Both the position numbers and the translations under genes were made by a program. From contig NZ_BMSK01000016.1 in the NCBI RefSeq assembly GCF_014649115.1, positions 186,572-250,571 of the forward strand: a stretch of 64,000 bases of DNA, in the 5' to 3' direction. The stretch's first letter is position 1; each line of letters opens with the position of its first letter. Positions 25,290 to 36,811 of the stretch are shown piece by piece. This stretch comes from Streptomyces eurythermus. Its GTDB lineage: Bacteria; Actinomycetota; Actinomycetes; Streptomycetales; Streptomycetaceae. The notes under the pieces are model-generated. The model was not told where the DNA came from. It made no database searches and saw nothing but the letters and a program-made list of their open reading frames with translations.

Positions 25290-26540
25290 TCACGCCACCC
25301 GCTCCCGGGCCTGCCGCGCCGCCACCAGCACCGTGCGCGACTGGTGCTCCACCTGGTGCTCCAGCGGCACCCAGCGGGCCCGGAACCGCTGCGCGAAGGC
25401 GTCGCACCAGGCGGCCACCAGCCGCTCCAGGCGCGGCGCCGCCCGGTCGTCCGCCTCCCGCAGCACCCGCAGCAGCATCGCCGCGGCCCGCAGCGGCAGC
25501 CGCCGCCCGAAGGCGTCCACACTCCCGACGTACGCCATCGTGGTGCCCGCCGGAGAGGTGTGCGCCCAGTCCTCCGCCAGGCCCGGGATCAGCTCCAGCG
25601 CCCACCGCGCGGCCCGCAGCAGCGGTCCGTCCACGCCCTCCAGCCGGGGCAGCGCCTCGGCGAGGACCCGCTCCACCTGCCGCGCGTCCCGCAGCAGCCG
25701 GGCGGCCAGACCACGCAGGGCCGCCTCGGGCTCCGGGTGCGGGGCCGGGTCGTCCACCAGGTCGCTGGCCCACATCGGCACCTCCACCACGGCCGTCAGA
25801 CCGCCGTACCGGTGCGCGTGGTACCAGGTGCTGTGCCGGGCGTCGTCCGGCATGCTCGGATAGGGCACACCGCTGTCCGGGCCGGGCATCACATGCACCC
25901 CGGGACCGGAGGCCGGCCAGCCCGCCGCGTCCGAGGCCCCCGTCTCCACCGGGATGTGCAGCTCCGCCGCGGACTTGGCGAACGGCTCGGCGAGACCCGG
26001 CACGTCCTTGGTCAGCTGCACCCAGCTGCCGCCCAAGTCGGTTCCGTGCAGGGTCACTTGCAGGTACGGCCGCAACTCGTCTATCACCCCGGTCAGCGTC
26101 CGCGTCTCGGGCGGCAGCCGGTCCGGCGGCAGCACCGACGGCGACCACTCCGGCTGCTCGGCGCCCGTCGGCCGGTAGAAACCGAGGTGGTAGTCGAGCA
26201 GGCTGCGCGGCGCCGGGGTCACGTGCAGGCTCGCGCCGTCCGGGTCCGCGCACAGCAGGAAGTGCCAGGAGGTGCCGGCCCGCAACTCACGGTGGGCGAG
26301 CACGCGTTCGGCGAGCACCAGCAGCGTGGAACCGCCCGTCGGCTCGTTGGCGTGGGCTCCGGCGACGACCAGCACCGCACGGTCGGCGTGTCCCACCGAC
26401 AGCAGGTGCAGGGGTCTTCCCGCGCGCGATACACCCACCTGGCGCAGTGCGCACAGCCCGGGTTCCCGGGCCGCCAACGCCTGGGCGCGGGCGATCAGTT
26501 CGGGAACGCTGGGATAGCGCAGCTCCGGCAGAGGACTCAC
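25290..26540 (-). CDS. M14 family zinc carboxypeptidase-like protein
   Basis: The 416-residue protein has M14 signatures: HANEPTGG (His and Glu zinc ligands, about residue 65), a third His in VTLHGTD (about 155) and the catalytic Glu in AVVEVPMW (about 245). No signal peptide is evident, so it may be cytoplasmic. Family members cleave C-terminal residues or cell-wall peptides. I chose GTG 26540 over the upstream ATG 26672 because the first 44 residues of the longer form are low-complexity. The nearest plus-strand gene converges with it. Confidence 0.82.
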   Translation of the reverse strand: MSPLPELRYPSVPELIARAQALAAREPGLCALRQVGVSRAGRPLHLLSVGHADRAVLVVAGAHANEPTGGSTLLVLAERVLAHRELRAGTSWHFLLCADPDGASLHVTPAPRSLLDYHLGFYRPTGAEQPEWSPSVLPPDRLPPETRTLTGVIDELRPYLQVTLHGTDLGGSWVQLTKDVPGLAEPFAKSAAELHIPVETGASDAAGWPASGPGVHVMPGPDSGVPYPSMPDDARHSTWYHAHRYGGLTAVVEVPMWASDLVDDPAPHPEPEAALRGLAARLLRDARQVERVLAEALPRLEGVDGPLLRAARWALELIPGLAEDWAHTSPAGTTMAYVGSVDAFGRRLPLRAAAMLLRVLREADDRAAPRLERLVAAWCDAFAQRFRARWVPLEHQVEHQSRTVLVAARQARERVA

Positions 26541-26741
26541 CCCCGACTTGTCCGCCCGGCTTCGCCCTCCCAGTCCCGCACGCGACGGGGGAACTGTCAA
26601 GCAGTCGGCGGGGCAGGCGCCCGGGGCGCGCGGGGGCGCGAAGCCGACGGGAACCGGCCCACTGCGTGCCACGAGCGCACTACCGGTACGACGGATGTCC
26701 TGAGCCGGCGTTCCGTGAGCGCACCACTGGCGCGGGGAGCC

Positions 26742-29111
26742 TCAGTCCTGCGCGACACGCTCCAGCAGGGCCACCGGGAACCGGTCCAGCAGGTCGGCCA
26801 CGCGCGCGTGGCCGGTGAATTCCCGGCCCGGGGCGAGCACGTCGGCCCAGCGGCCGGGCGGCAGCGGCAGCAGCGTCTCGCGCCAGCCGCCCGCCTCCGC
26901 GAGCCGCAGCGACAGCCGGGTCACCGCCGTGACCACCTCACCGGAGCGCGCGAACGCCAGACAGTGGCCGGCCGCCGGACCCTCGGCGTCCAGCGGCTCG
27001 TACGACGCGTCCGCGCCGAACGCGTCCGGGCGGCGGGCGCGCAGCCGCAGCGCCGCCGCCGTCAGCGCGTCCTTCTCGCCGGGCGCCTCGGGCGGGAACG
27101 CCACCGGCCGCCGGTTGTCCGGGTCGACCAGCGCCCGGTACTCGCCCTCCGTGCCCTGGTACACGTCCGGCACCCCCGGCATCGTCAGGTGCACCAGCGC
27201 GGTGCCCAGGACATTGGCCCGCACATGCGGCTCCAGCGCCTTGCGCAACGCGGCCACCCGTTCGCCGGGCGGACCGCACGGCCCGGCGGAGACGAAGGCG
27301 GCCACCGCGTCCTCGTAGGGCGGCTCCCGCTCCGTCCAGCTGGTGTACATGCCCGCCTCGCGCGCGTGCTTCAGCAGCGCCTGCTGGATCCGCTCCTCCT
27401 CGGCCGGGCCCAGCCCGAACACCGTCTGCCAGGCCGCCCAGGCCAGCTGTCCGTCCGGCGCGCCCTCCTCGGCCAGGCTCACCTCGGCGAGCAGCTCCGC
27501 CCAGCGGTCCGGGCACTCGGTGAGCACGGCCAGCGCGGCGCGCACGTCCGCGCTGCGCTTGGTGTCGTGCGTGGAGACGACCGTGCCGGTGAGCGGCCGG
27601 TCGCGCTGCACGCGCGCGCAGTACGCGTGGAACTCCTCCGGGGACACGCCCGGGCTGCCGGGGTCGCCGCCCACCTCGGTCGCCGACAGCAGCGGCACAT
27701 AGCGGTAGAAGGCGGTGTCCTCCACCGACTTGGCGCGCAGCGCCGACGCGGTCTGCGCGAACCGGGTACGGAACTCCACCCGGTCGGCGTGGTCCGGCGC
27801 CGACGGGTCGCCGGGCGGCTCGACCAGCAGCCGGCGCACCACGGAGACGGCCTCGGCCTCCTCCGGCACCACGAACGCCAGCCGGGCCTCCTCGGCGGCC
27901 TCCTCGGTGATCACGGCGGAGGCGTCACCGGAGGCGTACGGCCGGTAGACCCGCAACCGCACCAGCAGTTCCTCCACGGCCGTGCGCAGCGCCCAGGGGG
28001 CGCGGTCGCGCAGCGAGAGGTCGGGCGAGGCGGCGCACAGCCGGGCGGCCACCCGGGTGAGCCGGTCCGTCTCCGTGGCCAGTTCGTGGGTGAGCACCTT
28101 GTACGCGGCCCGGCGGACCGTGGCCTCCCAGTTGCCGCCCCGGTCCGTCTGCGGGGCCGCGAACGCCCGGTAGCGGCCGAGCAGTTCGTACGCCCCGGTG
28201 CGGTCCGTGAACAGGCCGTCGACGTGCCGCAGGGCGTCGTAGCCCGTGGTGCCCGCGACGGGCCAGGAGGCCGGCAGGTGCTCGCCGTCGGCGAGGATCT
28301 TCTCCACGACCGTCCAGCGCCCGCCGGTCGCCTCGTGCAGCCGCGCGACATACCCGTCGGGGTCGGCGAGGCCGTCGGGGTGGTCGACCCGCAGCCCGTC
28401 GAGCACACCCTCGTGCAGCAGCCGCAGGATCGTGGCGTGGGTGGCGTCGAACACCTCGGGGTCCTCCACCCGCAGCCCGATCAGCTCCGAGATGCTGAAG
28501 AACCGCCGGTAGTTCAGCTCGGTACGGGCCAGCCGCCACCACACGGGGCGGTACCACTGCGCGTCCAGCAGCTCGGGCAGCGGCAGTCCCTCGGTGCCCG
28601 GACGCAGCGGGAAGGCGTGGTCGTGGTAGCGCAGCACGTCGCCGTCCACCCGCAGCCGTTCCAGCTCCGCGCCGACCGGGCCGCCGAGCACCGGCAGCAG
28701 CACCCGGCCGCCGTGCGCCGCCCAGTCGATGTCGAACCAGCGCGCGTACGGCGACTCGGGCCCGTCCCGCAGCACCTCCCACAGGGCGCGGTTGTACCGG
28801 GGGACCATCGCCATGTGGTTGGGCACGATGTCCGCCACCAGGCCGAGACCGTGCTCCCGCGCGGTGCGGGCCAGCGCGCGCAGGCCCTCCTCGCCGCCCA
28901 GTTCCTCGCGCACGCGCCCGTGGTCCACCACGTCGTAGCCGTGGGCGGAGCCCGGCACGGCCTCCAGGACCGGGGACAGGTGCAGATGCGAGACGCCGAG
29001 CGACGCCAGGTACGGTACGGCCGCTTGGGCGGCGGCGAACGGGAACGCGGGCTGAAGCTGTAGCCGGTAGGTGGCCGTGGGCACCCCCGGACCGGGACGC
29101 GCAGGAGTCAT
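26742..29111 (-). CDS. treY: Malto-oligosyltrehalose synthase
   Basis: TreY isomerises the reducing-end linkage of maltodextrins to alpha-1,1, giving maltooligosyltrehalose for TreZ. The 789-residue GH13 enzyme has ATYRLQLQPAFPFAAA at the start, DIVPNHMA, the nucleophile Asp in LRVDHPDGLADP, the acid/base Glu in WTVVEKIL, and STHDTKRSADVRARL-like residues near 510. Length matches the family. ATG 29111 is followed at once by the conserved start. It is divergent from the MFS gene. Confidence 0.96.
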   Translation of the reverse strand: MTPARPGPGVPTATYRLQLQPAFPFAAAQAAVPYLASLGVSHLHLSPVLEAVPGSAHGYDVVDHGRVREELGGEEGLRALARTAREHGLGLVADIVPNHMAMVPRYNRALWEVLRDGPESPYARWFDIDWAAHGGRVLLPVLGGPVGAELERLRVDGDVLRYHDHAFPLRPGTEGLPLPELLDAQWYRPVWWRLARTELNYRRFFSISELIGLRVEDPEVFDATHATILRLLHEGVLDGLRVDHPDGLADPDGYVARLHEATGGRWTVVEKILADGEHLPASWPVAGTTGYDALRHVDGLFTDRTGAYELLGRYRAFAAPQTDRGGNWEATVRRAAYKVLTHELATETDRLTRVAARLCAASPDLSLRDRAPWALRTAVEELLVRLRVYRPYASGDASAVITEEAAEEARLAFVVPEEAEAVSVVRRLLVEPPGDPSAPDHADRVEFRTRFAQTASALRAKSVEDTAFYRYVPLLSATEVGGDPGSPGVSPEEFHAYCARVQRDRPLTGTVVSTHDTKRSADVRAALAVLTECPDRWAELLAEVSLAEEGAPDGQLAWAAWQTVFGLGPAEEERIQQALLKHAREAGMYTSWTEREPPYEDAVAAFVSAGPCGPPGERVAALRKALEPHVRANVLGTALVHLTMPGVPDVYQGTEGEYRALVDPDNRRPVAFPPEAPGEKDALTAAALRLRARRPDAFGADASYEPLDAEGPAAGHCLAFARSGEVVTAVTRLSLRLAEAGGWRETLLPLPPGRWADVLAPGREFTGHARVADLLDRFPVALLERVAQD
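26795..26814. repeat. 20-bp perfect palindrome inside the 3' end of treY
   Basis: CGGCCACGCGCGCGTGGCCG is fully self-complementary. It contains the CACGCGCGCGTG dodecamer also found at 24733, 29906, 30839 and 30900. Confidence 0.8.
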
Positions 29112-29191
29112 GGGAACCTACGTACCCCGCCCGCCGTCTTTCGTGTCATCGGCCGGTGCCCGGATCACGCCCGCGTGTCCAGGTTCGAGCG

Positions 29192-30892
29192 ATGGGGACG
29201 ACGGGAAAGCCGGGGCGGGGCCGCGCGGGGGACGCCTACCGGCGGGTGATCGGGCTGACGGGACCGCTGCTGCCGTGCGTGTCGTTCCTGGGGCGGCTGC
29301 CGACGGCGACCATCCAGTTCGGCAGCGTGCTGCTGGTCGCCCGTACGCACGGTTCGCTCACCACGGCCGGTCTGACCGGGGGCGCGCTCGCGCTCGGCGA
29401 GGTGGTGTGCGGGCCGCTGGTGGGGCGGCTCGCGGACCGGCACGGCCAGCGGACGGTGGTGCTCGCGTTCTCGCTCGTCAACGCCGTCGCCGTGACCGTG
29501 CTGGTCGCCGGTGCGCTGGCCGGGCTGCCGGGGCCCGCGCTGGTGCTCCTGGGGGCCGTGGCGGGCGCCACCGTGCCGCTCGTGGGCCCGTTGGCCCGGG
29601 CCCGCCTGGTCGCGCTCGCCCGCCGTTCGGGTGCCTCCGAGGCGACGGTCGGTGCCGCGCTGTCCTTCGAGAGCACCCTCGACGAACTGTCGTTCGTCCT
29701 CGGCCCGGCGCTCGTCGGCCTGGCCGCGGTACTCGCCCATCCGGCGTACGCGATGGCCGCCGCGGCGGCCCTGGTGGCCACCTGCGGCACCGCCTTCGCC
29801 CTCCACCCGACGTCCCACGCGACGACCCCCATCGGGGAAGACCCCGCCCGTCCCGCCACCCTGGCCCCCGGCCCTTCGCGCTCCGCCCCGCCCGAACCAC
29901 CCGCTCACGCGCGCGTGCGGCCCGCTGTGCCGTCCGACGCGCCCGCGGGTGCGCGCGGGGAGGCCGTTTCGGCGGACACGCCTTCATCCGTCCCCGCGGA
30001 GGCCGTCCCGGCGGACGGTGCCGCGCGTGCGGACGTGGAGCCGTGCCCGGCCGAAGGGCCCAGCCCCGCGCGCACGGAACGCGGCGCGACCGACGCGCTC
30101 ACACGCGCGCGCGGGGAGTCCGGTGCGGCTGATCCGTCGGTGCGTGGGCGTGTGGAGTCCGGCCCGGCCGAGCCGCCGGTGCCCGCGCGCGTGGAGGCCA
30201 TCCCGCCCGACGCGCCTCCACTCGCCCCCGCCACCCCCGGCCCACCCCGGAAGCGCCCTCCCCGTTCCCCGATGCCTTCCGGCGTGCCCGGCCTGTTCGC
30301 CGCGCTGGCGCTTCAGGGTGCCGTGTTCGGGGCCTGCCAGGCGGGGACCACGGCGCTCACCGGGCGGCTCGGTCAGGCGGGCCAGGCGGGGCTGGTGTAC
30401 GCGGCCATGGGGGTGATGAGCGCGGTGGCGGGGCTCGCGATGGCCGCCGTACCGGAGCGCGTCGGCGCCCGGACGCGCCGGCGGCTCGCGACCGGTGCCG
30501 CGCTCGCGCTGTCCCTGCCACTGCTCGGCACGCGCGGCCTGCCCGGCCTGTACGCCGTCGTCACCGTGCTGGGCGTCGCCTACGCCCCGCACCTGATCAC
30601 CGTCTTCGGCCTCCTGGAACGCGCGGTCGCGCCGTACCGGCTGGCCGAGACGATGGGCGTGGCCACCAGCGCCCTCGTCGGCGGCCAGGCCCTGGCGGTC
30701 GCCGTCACGGGACGCCTCGCGGAGACCCACGGCCCCACGGCGGCCTTCGCGGTGGCGAGCGCGGCGGCCGGGCTCACCTTCGTCCTCGCCCTGACGGTGC
30801 GTCCGGCCGCGTACGCGGGCGCGCCCGGGAACGCGCTCCACGCGCGCGTGCCGGACACCCCACCGGCCGCGCGGGACCGGCGCGGCGGTTGA
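29192..30892 (+). CDS. MFS transporter with an unusually long central loop
   Basis: The protein has about 566 residues and twelve predicted membrane helices in two groups. The MFS loop 2-3 signature is visible as GRLADRHGQRTV. Between helices 6 and 7 lies a hydrophilic insert of about 130 residues (roughly 220-355) made of Ala/Pro/Glu/Arg-rich, loosely repeated phrases such as ARGE, ARVE and PAEA. Ordinary MFS central loops are much shorter. The substrate is unknown. ATG 29192 is the first start matching the conserved N-terminus (RRVIGLTGPLLPCVSFLGRLP). It is divergent from treY across 80 bases. Confidence 0.85.
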   Translation: MGTTGKPGRGRAGDAYRRVIGLTGPLLPCVSFLGRLPTATIQFGSVLLVARTHGSLTTAGLTGGALALGEVVCGPLVGRLADRHGQRTVVLAFSLVNAVAVTVLVAGALAGLPGPALVLLGAVAGATVPLVGPLARARLVALARRSGASEATVGAALSFESTLDELSFVLGPALVGLAAVLAHPAYAMAAAAALVATCGTAFALHPTSHATTPIGEDPARPATLAPGPSRSAPPEPPAHARVRPAVPSDAPAGARGEAVSADTPSSVPAEAVPADGAARADVEPCPAEGPSPARTERGATDALTRARGESGAADPSVRGRVESGPAEPPVPARVEAIPPDAPPLAPATPGPPRKRPPRSPMPSGVPGLFAALALQGAVFGACQAGTTALTGRLGQAGQAGLVYAAMGVMSAVAGLAMAAVPERVGARTRRRLATGAALALSLPLLGTRGLPGLYAVVTVLGVAYAPHLITVFGLLERAVAPYRLAETMGVATSALVGGQALAVAVTGRLAETHGPTAAFAVASAAAGLTFVLALTVRPAAYAGAPGNALHARVPDTPPAARDRRGG

Positions 30893-30898
30893 CGTGCT

Positions 30899-30912
30899 CC
30901 ACGCGCGCGTGG
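30899..30912. terminator. Short palindrome just after the MFS stop
   Basis: CCACGCGCGCGTGG lies 6 bases after the stop and between convergent genes. Its 16-bp context GCTCCACGCGCGCGTG is an exact copy of 30835-30850 inside the MFS gene. Confidence 0.35.
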
Positions 30913-30946
30913 CCGACGCGCGGCCCCCCCCGGGTGAGGCCGCGCC

Positions 30947-33058
<2,112 letters not shown>

Positions 33059-33258
33059 GGATACGACTCTCCCAGGTGTGCAGTCCGCCAGGGCCGGGTC
33101 GGCCCCGAGTGTTGTCCGAAAGTGAGGCAACCTCCCGTGGCCCACCCGGCCTCTTGTGAGGTGACCAGTGCGTGTGGCGGTTCTGGTACCCGCCATGCGC
33201 CGAACCAGCGGGGCAGAAAACGTACTCCCGGGTGACCAAGGGGGGAGTAGGGGGAAAT
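33059..33258. promoter_or_regulatory. Divergent promoter region of glgX and the amine-oxidase pair
   Basis: No gene is visible in these 200 bases. They must contain both promoters; I could not assign hexamers confidently. The stretch 33228-33254 contains two closely spaced purine-rich blocks (GGGGGGAG, GGGGGAAA), the latter serving as the ribosome site for GTG 33259. Confidence 0.4.
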
Positions 33259-34071
33259 GTGCGCGAGAAAGTGCGCCGCCATCTGGGCAAAGTACTGACC
33301 GGCGCGGCCCTCGCGGCCGCGGGGACCGCCGCCATGGTCGCGGTGACTCTGCCGGGCACGGCGGGCGCCGGCGAGTCCGGAGGGGCCGGCGGCGGCACAC
33401 GGGCCGCGGGGCAGGCCGGGCCGGGCCCGGACGCCGCGCCGCCCGGCGTCGTGGAGCGGGCGCCCGCCGAGGCGGAGCGGGGCACGGGCCGCGATCCGCT
33501 CACCGAAGACGAGCTCGGCCGGGTGGAGAAGGCCGCGCTGGCCGGGCGGCTGTCCGCCCTGGGCGAGAACGTCACCGGGGCGCGCGGACCGCAGCGGCTG
33601 AGCATCGACCTCGCCGAGCCCGAGGCCGGCGAGACGGACGACCCGGACGCGCCGCGCCGGGCCGACGTGGCCTTCTACGACTACAGGAACGACACGCTCG
33701 TCACCAAGACCGTCAACCTGAGCACCGGGAAGGTCGAGCGGACGGACACCCAGCGCGGCGCGCAGCCGCCGCCGAGCCGCGCCGAGAACGCGGAGGCGGC
33801 CCGCCTCCTGATCGCGAGCCCGCTCGGCGCGGGCCTCAAGGCGGACTACAAGGACGCCACCGGCAAGGACCTCACCTCCCCGGACCAGCTGGAACTGAGC
33901 GGCGGCATCTACCGGGCCGCGCCCGGCGCCCAGCCCGCCGTCCTCGACGCCTGCGGGACACACCGGTGCGTACGGCTGTTCTCCAAGGTCAGGAACGGGC
34001 CGTGGATCGACACCAGGGACCTGGTGATCGACCTGAGCGCCCGCAAGACCGCCGCCCTCGACCGCGGCTGA
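33259..34071 (+). CDS. Exported protein resembling the N-terminal domains of copper amine oxidase (tyramine-oxidase subunit B type)
   Basis: The 270-residue protein has an arginine-rich start, a hydrophobic export segment (residues 15-37) and an Ala/Gly/Pro-rich linker. Two segments follow that resemble the non-catalytic N2 and N3 domains of copper amine oxidases. These are LTEDELGRVEKAALAGRL with a beta-rich stretch containing RRADVAFYDYRNDTLVTKTVNLSTGKV, and a second alpha/beta segment. Two Cys (ACGTHRC, about residues 235-240) may form a disulfide. The next gene encodes the matching catalytic domain, so the two should form one enzyme. GTG 33259 follows GGGGGAAAT. Confidence 0.78.
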   Translation: MREKVRRHLGKVLTGAALAAAGTAAMVAVTLPGTAGAGESGGAGGGTRAAGQAGPGPDAAPPGVVERAPAEAERGTGRDPLTEDELGRVEKAALAGRLSALGENVTGARGPQRLSIDLAEPEAGETDDPDAPRRADVAFYDYRNDTLVTKTVNLSTGKVERTDTQRGAQPPPSRAENAEAARLLIASPLGAGLKADYKDATGKDLTSPDQLELSGGIYRAAPGAQPAVLDACGTHRCVRLFSKVRNGPWIDTRDLVIDLSARKTAALDRG

Positions 34072-34112
34072 CCGCCCGCACACCCGTGACCCCGGCAAGG
34101 AGTCGACCCGTC

Positions 34113-35459
34113 ATGCCCGAACAGCACCAGCCCGGCGGCGCCCGGCCGCGCGCCCTCGGCCGCGCCGCCCGCAAGACCGCGGCCGTCGGAGTGTCCCTGG
34201 CCGCGCTGGCCGCCGCCGCGACGGCCGGCGCCGGTCCCGCCGCGGCCCGGCCGCGCACCGCCCCCGCCGCGGCCCCCGGCTGCAGCGCCGCCTACACGAT
34301 CGAACAGAAGCTCACCACCGGCACCACCTGGCGGATGTGCTGGCGCTACGACAGCAAGGCCGGCCTCGTCCTGGAGAACGTCTCCTACCAGCCCAAGGGC
34401 GAGACCAAGCCGATCAAGGTCCTCAACAGCGCCAGACTCGCCCAGGTCCACGTCCCCTACGACGACGGAAAGCACGAGTACTACGACCTGACGGGCCAGG
34501 GCTTCGCCCAGGAGCTGATGACACTGTCGCCCGGCGAGTGTCCCGGCGGGACCATCAAGTCCGTCAAGGTCCCGGACGGCGACCCGAGGAACCCGAACGT
34601 CAAGGGGCTGTGCACGACCACCCGTTCGCGTGGTCACGCCTACCGGATGCACGACATCGTCCAGTCGGACAAGACCTACCAGCAGCAGGGCAAGGACCTG
34701 CTGGTGTACACGGTCAACCAGGTCGGCTGGTACGAGTACATCACCGAGTGGCGCTTCCAGGACGACGGCACCGTCAACATGAACGTCGGCGCCACCGGCA
34801 GCCTCTCCTGGGAGGACTACAACGCCCAGGACGGGCGCGGCTGGCCCATCGGCAAGGACGCCAAGGACTACGCGACCAGCCACAGCCACAACGTCTTCTG
34901 GCGGCTCGACTTCGGCCTCGACGGCTCCTCCGGGACGAAGGTCGAGCAGTACGACTCCACCGTCAGCGCACCCTCCGGACGGCAGGAGGGCCCGACCGCC
35001 AGGACCACCCGCACCCGGCCGGGCAAGGAGTTCGCGGGCGACTACAAGACCTACCGCTGGTGGCGGATGGTCAGCGCGACCGGCAAGAACAAGGACGGGC
35101 ACGCCCGTTCGTACGAACTCGTCCCCGGACCCACCACGAAGTACCCGGGCCGCCCCTTCACCCGGCACGACCTGTACGTCACCCAGTACGACAAGTGCGA
35201 GCTGTTCGCCAGCGACAACCCCAGGTGCGCGACGGGCCACCCGAAGTCCGTCGACAAGTGGGTGAACGGCCAGACCCTCACCCACCCCGTGGTCTGGGTG
35301 AACGTCGGCTTCCACCACATAGCGCGGGACGAGGACCAGCAGCCCATGCCGGTGCACTGGCAGGGCCTCTCCATCGCCCCACGGGACGTCACTGCTATGA
35401 ATCCGCTCACTCCCAAGAAGCTGGCATGGCAGAACGGGCACTGGGAATGGCGTAGTTGA
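34113..35459 (+). CDS. Copper amine oxidase catalytic domain, separate polypeptide
   Basis: The 448-residue protein starts with an export signal of twin-arginine or Sec character (RALGRAARKTAAVGVSLAALA) and then has only the large C-terminal catalytic domain of copper amine oxidase. Copper ligands are seen as HSH in SHSHNVFWRLDFGLDG (about 255-258) and His in VGFHHIARDED (about 399). The cofactor site reads VGWYEY (about 203-208), where the usual order is Asn-Tyr-Asp/Glu, so the residue before the TPQ-forming Tyr is Trp. The family normally has about 640 residues; the missing N-terminal domains are in the preceding gene. ATG 34113 follows GCAAGGAG, 41 bases after that gene. Confidence 0.86.
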   Translation: MPEQHQPGGARPRALGRAARKTAAVGVSLAALAAAATAGAGPAAARPRTAPAAAPGCSAAYTIEQKLTTGTTWRMCWRYDSKAGLVLENVSYQPKGETKPIKVLNSARLAQVHVPYDDGKHEYYDLTGQGFAQELMTLSPGECPGGTIKSVKVPDGDPRNPNVKGLCTTTRSRGHAYRMHDIVQSDKTYQQQGKDLLVYTVNQVGWYEYITEWRFQDDGTVNMNVGATGSLSWEDYNAQDGRGWPIGKDAKDYATSHSHNVFWRLDFGLDGSSGTKVEQYDSTVSAPSGRQEGPTARTTRTRPGKEFAGDYKTYRWWRMVSATGKNKDGHARSYELVPGPTTKYPGRPFTRHDLYVTQYDKCELFASDNPRCATGHPKSVDKWVNGQTLTHPVVWVNVGFHHIARDEDQQPMPVHWQGLSIAPRDVTAMNPLTPKKLAWQNGHWEWRS

Positions 35460-35572
35460 GCCGGTCGGCCGGGAAACCGACCTGTCCATCCGGCTGCACC
35501 GCCGACCGCTCCCGGAGTAGGCTTCCTTGATCGTTGAGATGGGAAGCCCCGGGAGCGGAAGGCGGTGCACGG

Positions 35573-36811
35573 GTGGGCTCGGGAGGGCTGGAGCTGCCTC
35601 CTGGTGACGAGGGTCACGAGGGGAACTCCGCAGACGTCCCGCCCGGCGCGGTGTCCCTGGCCCGGCCGATGGACGCGGGGTCCATCGGCCCGGAGCTGGA
35701 CTGGGACGCCGACGCCTGGCGCGAGGTGCGCACCCGCGCCCAGCGGGCCGGCCGGGCCTACATCTGGCTGAACCTCGTCGAACAGCGGCTGCGCGCGGTC
35801 GTGGCCGCCGTGCTGCGGCCGGTCTACGAACCCGTCCACGGCGACGAGTGGGTGGTGGCCGCGGCCGGTCCGGCCGGCCAGGAGTGGGTGCAGCGGGCGG
35901 TCGCCGTCCGCGAGGTCAGCCGCCGCAAGGGCTATCTGCTCGACCCGGCCGACGACAACGTCCTCAGCTTCCTCACCCTGCCGCAGCTGCGCGAGCTGGT
36001 GGTGCAGCACTGGCCGTGCTTCGAGCCGTACTTCGACGAGCGCCGGGACCTCGAACTCGCCCTGGACGAGCTGGAGGTGACCCGCAACGTCGTCTCCCGC
36101 AACCGGGCCCTGTCGGAGGCGGTGCTCGGCCAGGCCGAGCGGGCCTCGGCCCGGCTGCTGGAGATGCTCGGCGCGGGCGGGGACGTGCCCTCGGCGCGCC
36201 GGCTGCCCGTGGACGCGGTCGAGGACCTGGTCGGCGACCGGTACGCGGACGTCGTCGCGGTCCACTCCGACCGGGTGCGGCTGCTGCGCCAGTTCCCGGC
36301 CGAGGACATCTTCGGCGGCGCCCGCCGGCTCGACGCCATCGGCATCGGCCTCAACCTGCTGGTGCAGAACTTCTCCGGGCGCCGCCTGGTCCGGCTCGCC
36401 GAGTCCGGCTGCCGGGTGCGGCTGCTCTTCCTCAACCCGGCCTCCAGCTCGGTCAAGCGCCGCGAGCGCGAACTGGGGATGAAACGGGGCGAACTGAGCC
36501 GCTCGGTGGAGATGAACATCCTGCACATGCGCCGGGTGCGGTCCCGGCTGCGCGACCCGGGCGCGTTCGAGATCCAGGTGTACGACGAGACGCCCCGCTT
36601 CACCGCCTACCTGGTGGACGGCGACGGCGCGGACGGCGTCGCGGTGGTGCAGTCCTATCTGCGCGGGGCGCGCGGGATGGAGTCGCCGGTCCTGGTGCTG
36701 CGCAACGGCAGCCGGCTGGTCACGTCCGACGATGTCGGAGAATCCGGTCTTTTCCCGACATACCGCGAGGAATTCGAGCTGGCTTGGGCGGATTCGCGCC
36801 CGGTGTCCTGA
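35573..36811 (+). CDS. SAV2148-family HEPN domain protein
   Basis: The 412-residue cytoplasmic protein belongs to a Streptomyces-conserved family as I remember it. The N-terminal half is all-helical and HEPN-like (YIWLNLVEQRLRAVVAAVL; ELEVTRNVVSRNRALSEAVL), with RNxxxS in place of the RNxxxH motif of active HEPN ribonucleases. The C-terminal half (about 215-390) is an alpha/beta domain (DAIGIGLNLLVQNFSGRRLV...RVRLLFLNP...FTAYLVD) of the kind seen in phospholipase-D-like or DUF5919 proteins. Function is unknown; RNA or nucleotide processing is an inference. GTG 35573 lies 10 bases after GGAAGG; TTG 35534 is an alternative. Confidence 0.8.
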   Translation: MGSGGLELPPGDEGHEGNSADVPPGAVSLARPMDAGSIGPELDWDADAWREVRTRAQRAGRAYIWLNLVEQRLRAVVAAVLRPVYEPVHGDEWVVAAAGPAGQEWVQRAVAVREVSRRKGYLLDPADDNVLSFLTLPQLRELVVQHWPCFEPYFDERRDLELALDELEVTRNVVSRNRALSEAVLGQAERASARLLEMLGAGGDVPSARRLPVDAVEDLVGDRYADVVAVHSDRVRLLRQFPAEDIFGGARRLDAIGIGLNLLVQNFSGRRLVRLAESGCRVRLLFLNPASSSVKRRERELGMKRGELSRSVEMNILHMRRVRSRLRDPGAFEIQVYDETPRFTAYLVDGDGADGVAVVQSYLRGARGMESPVLVLRNGSRLVTSDDVGESGLFPTYREEFELAWADSRPVS

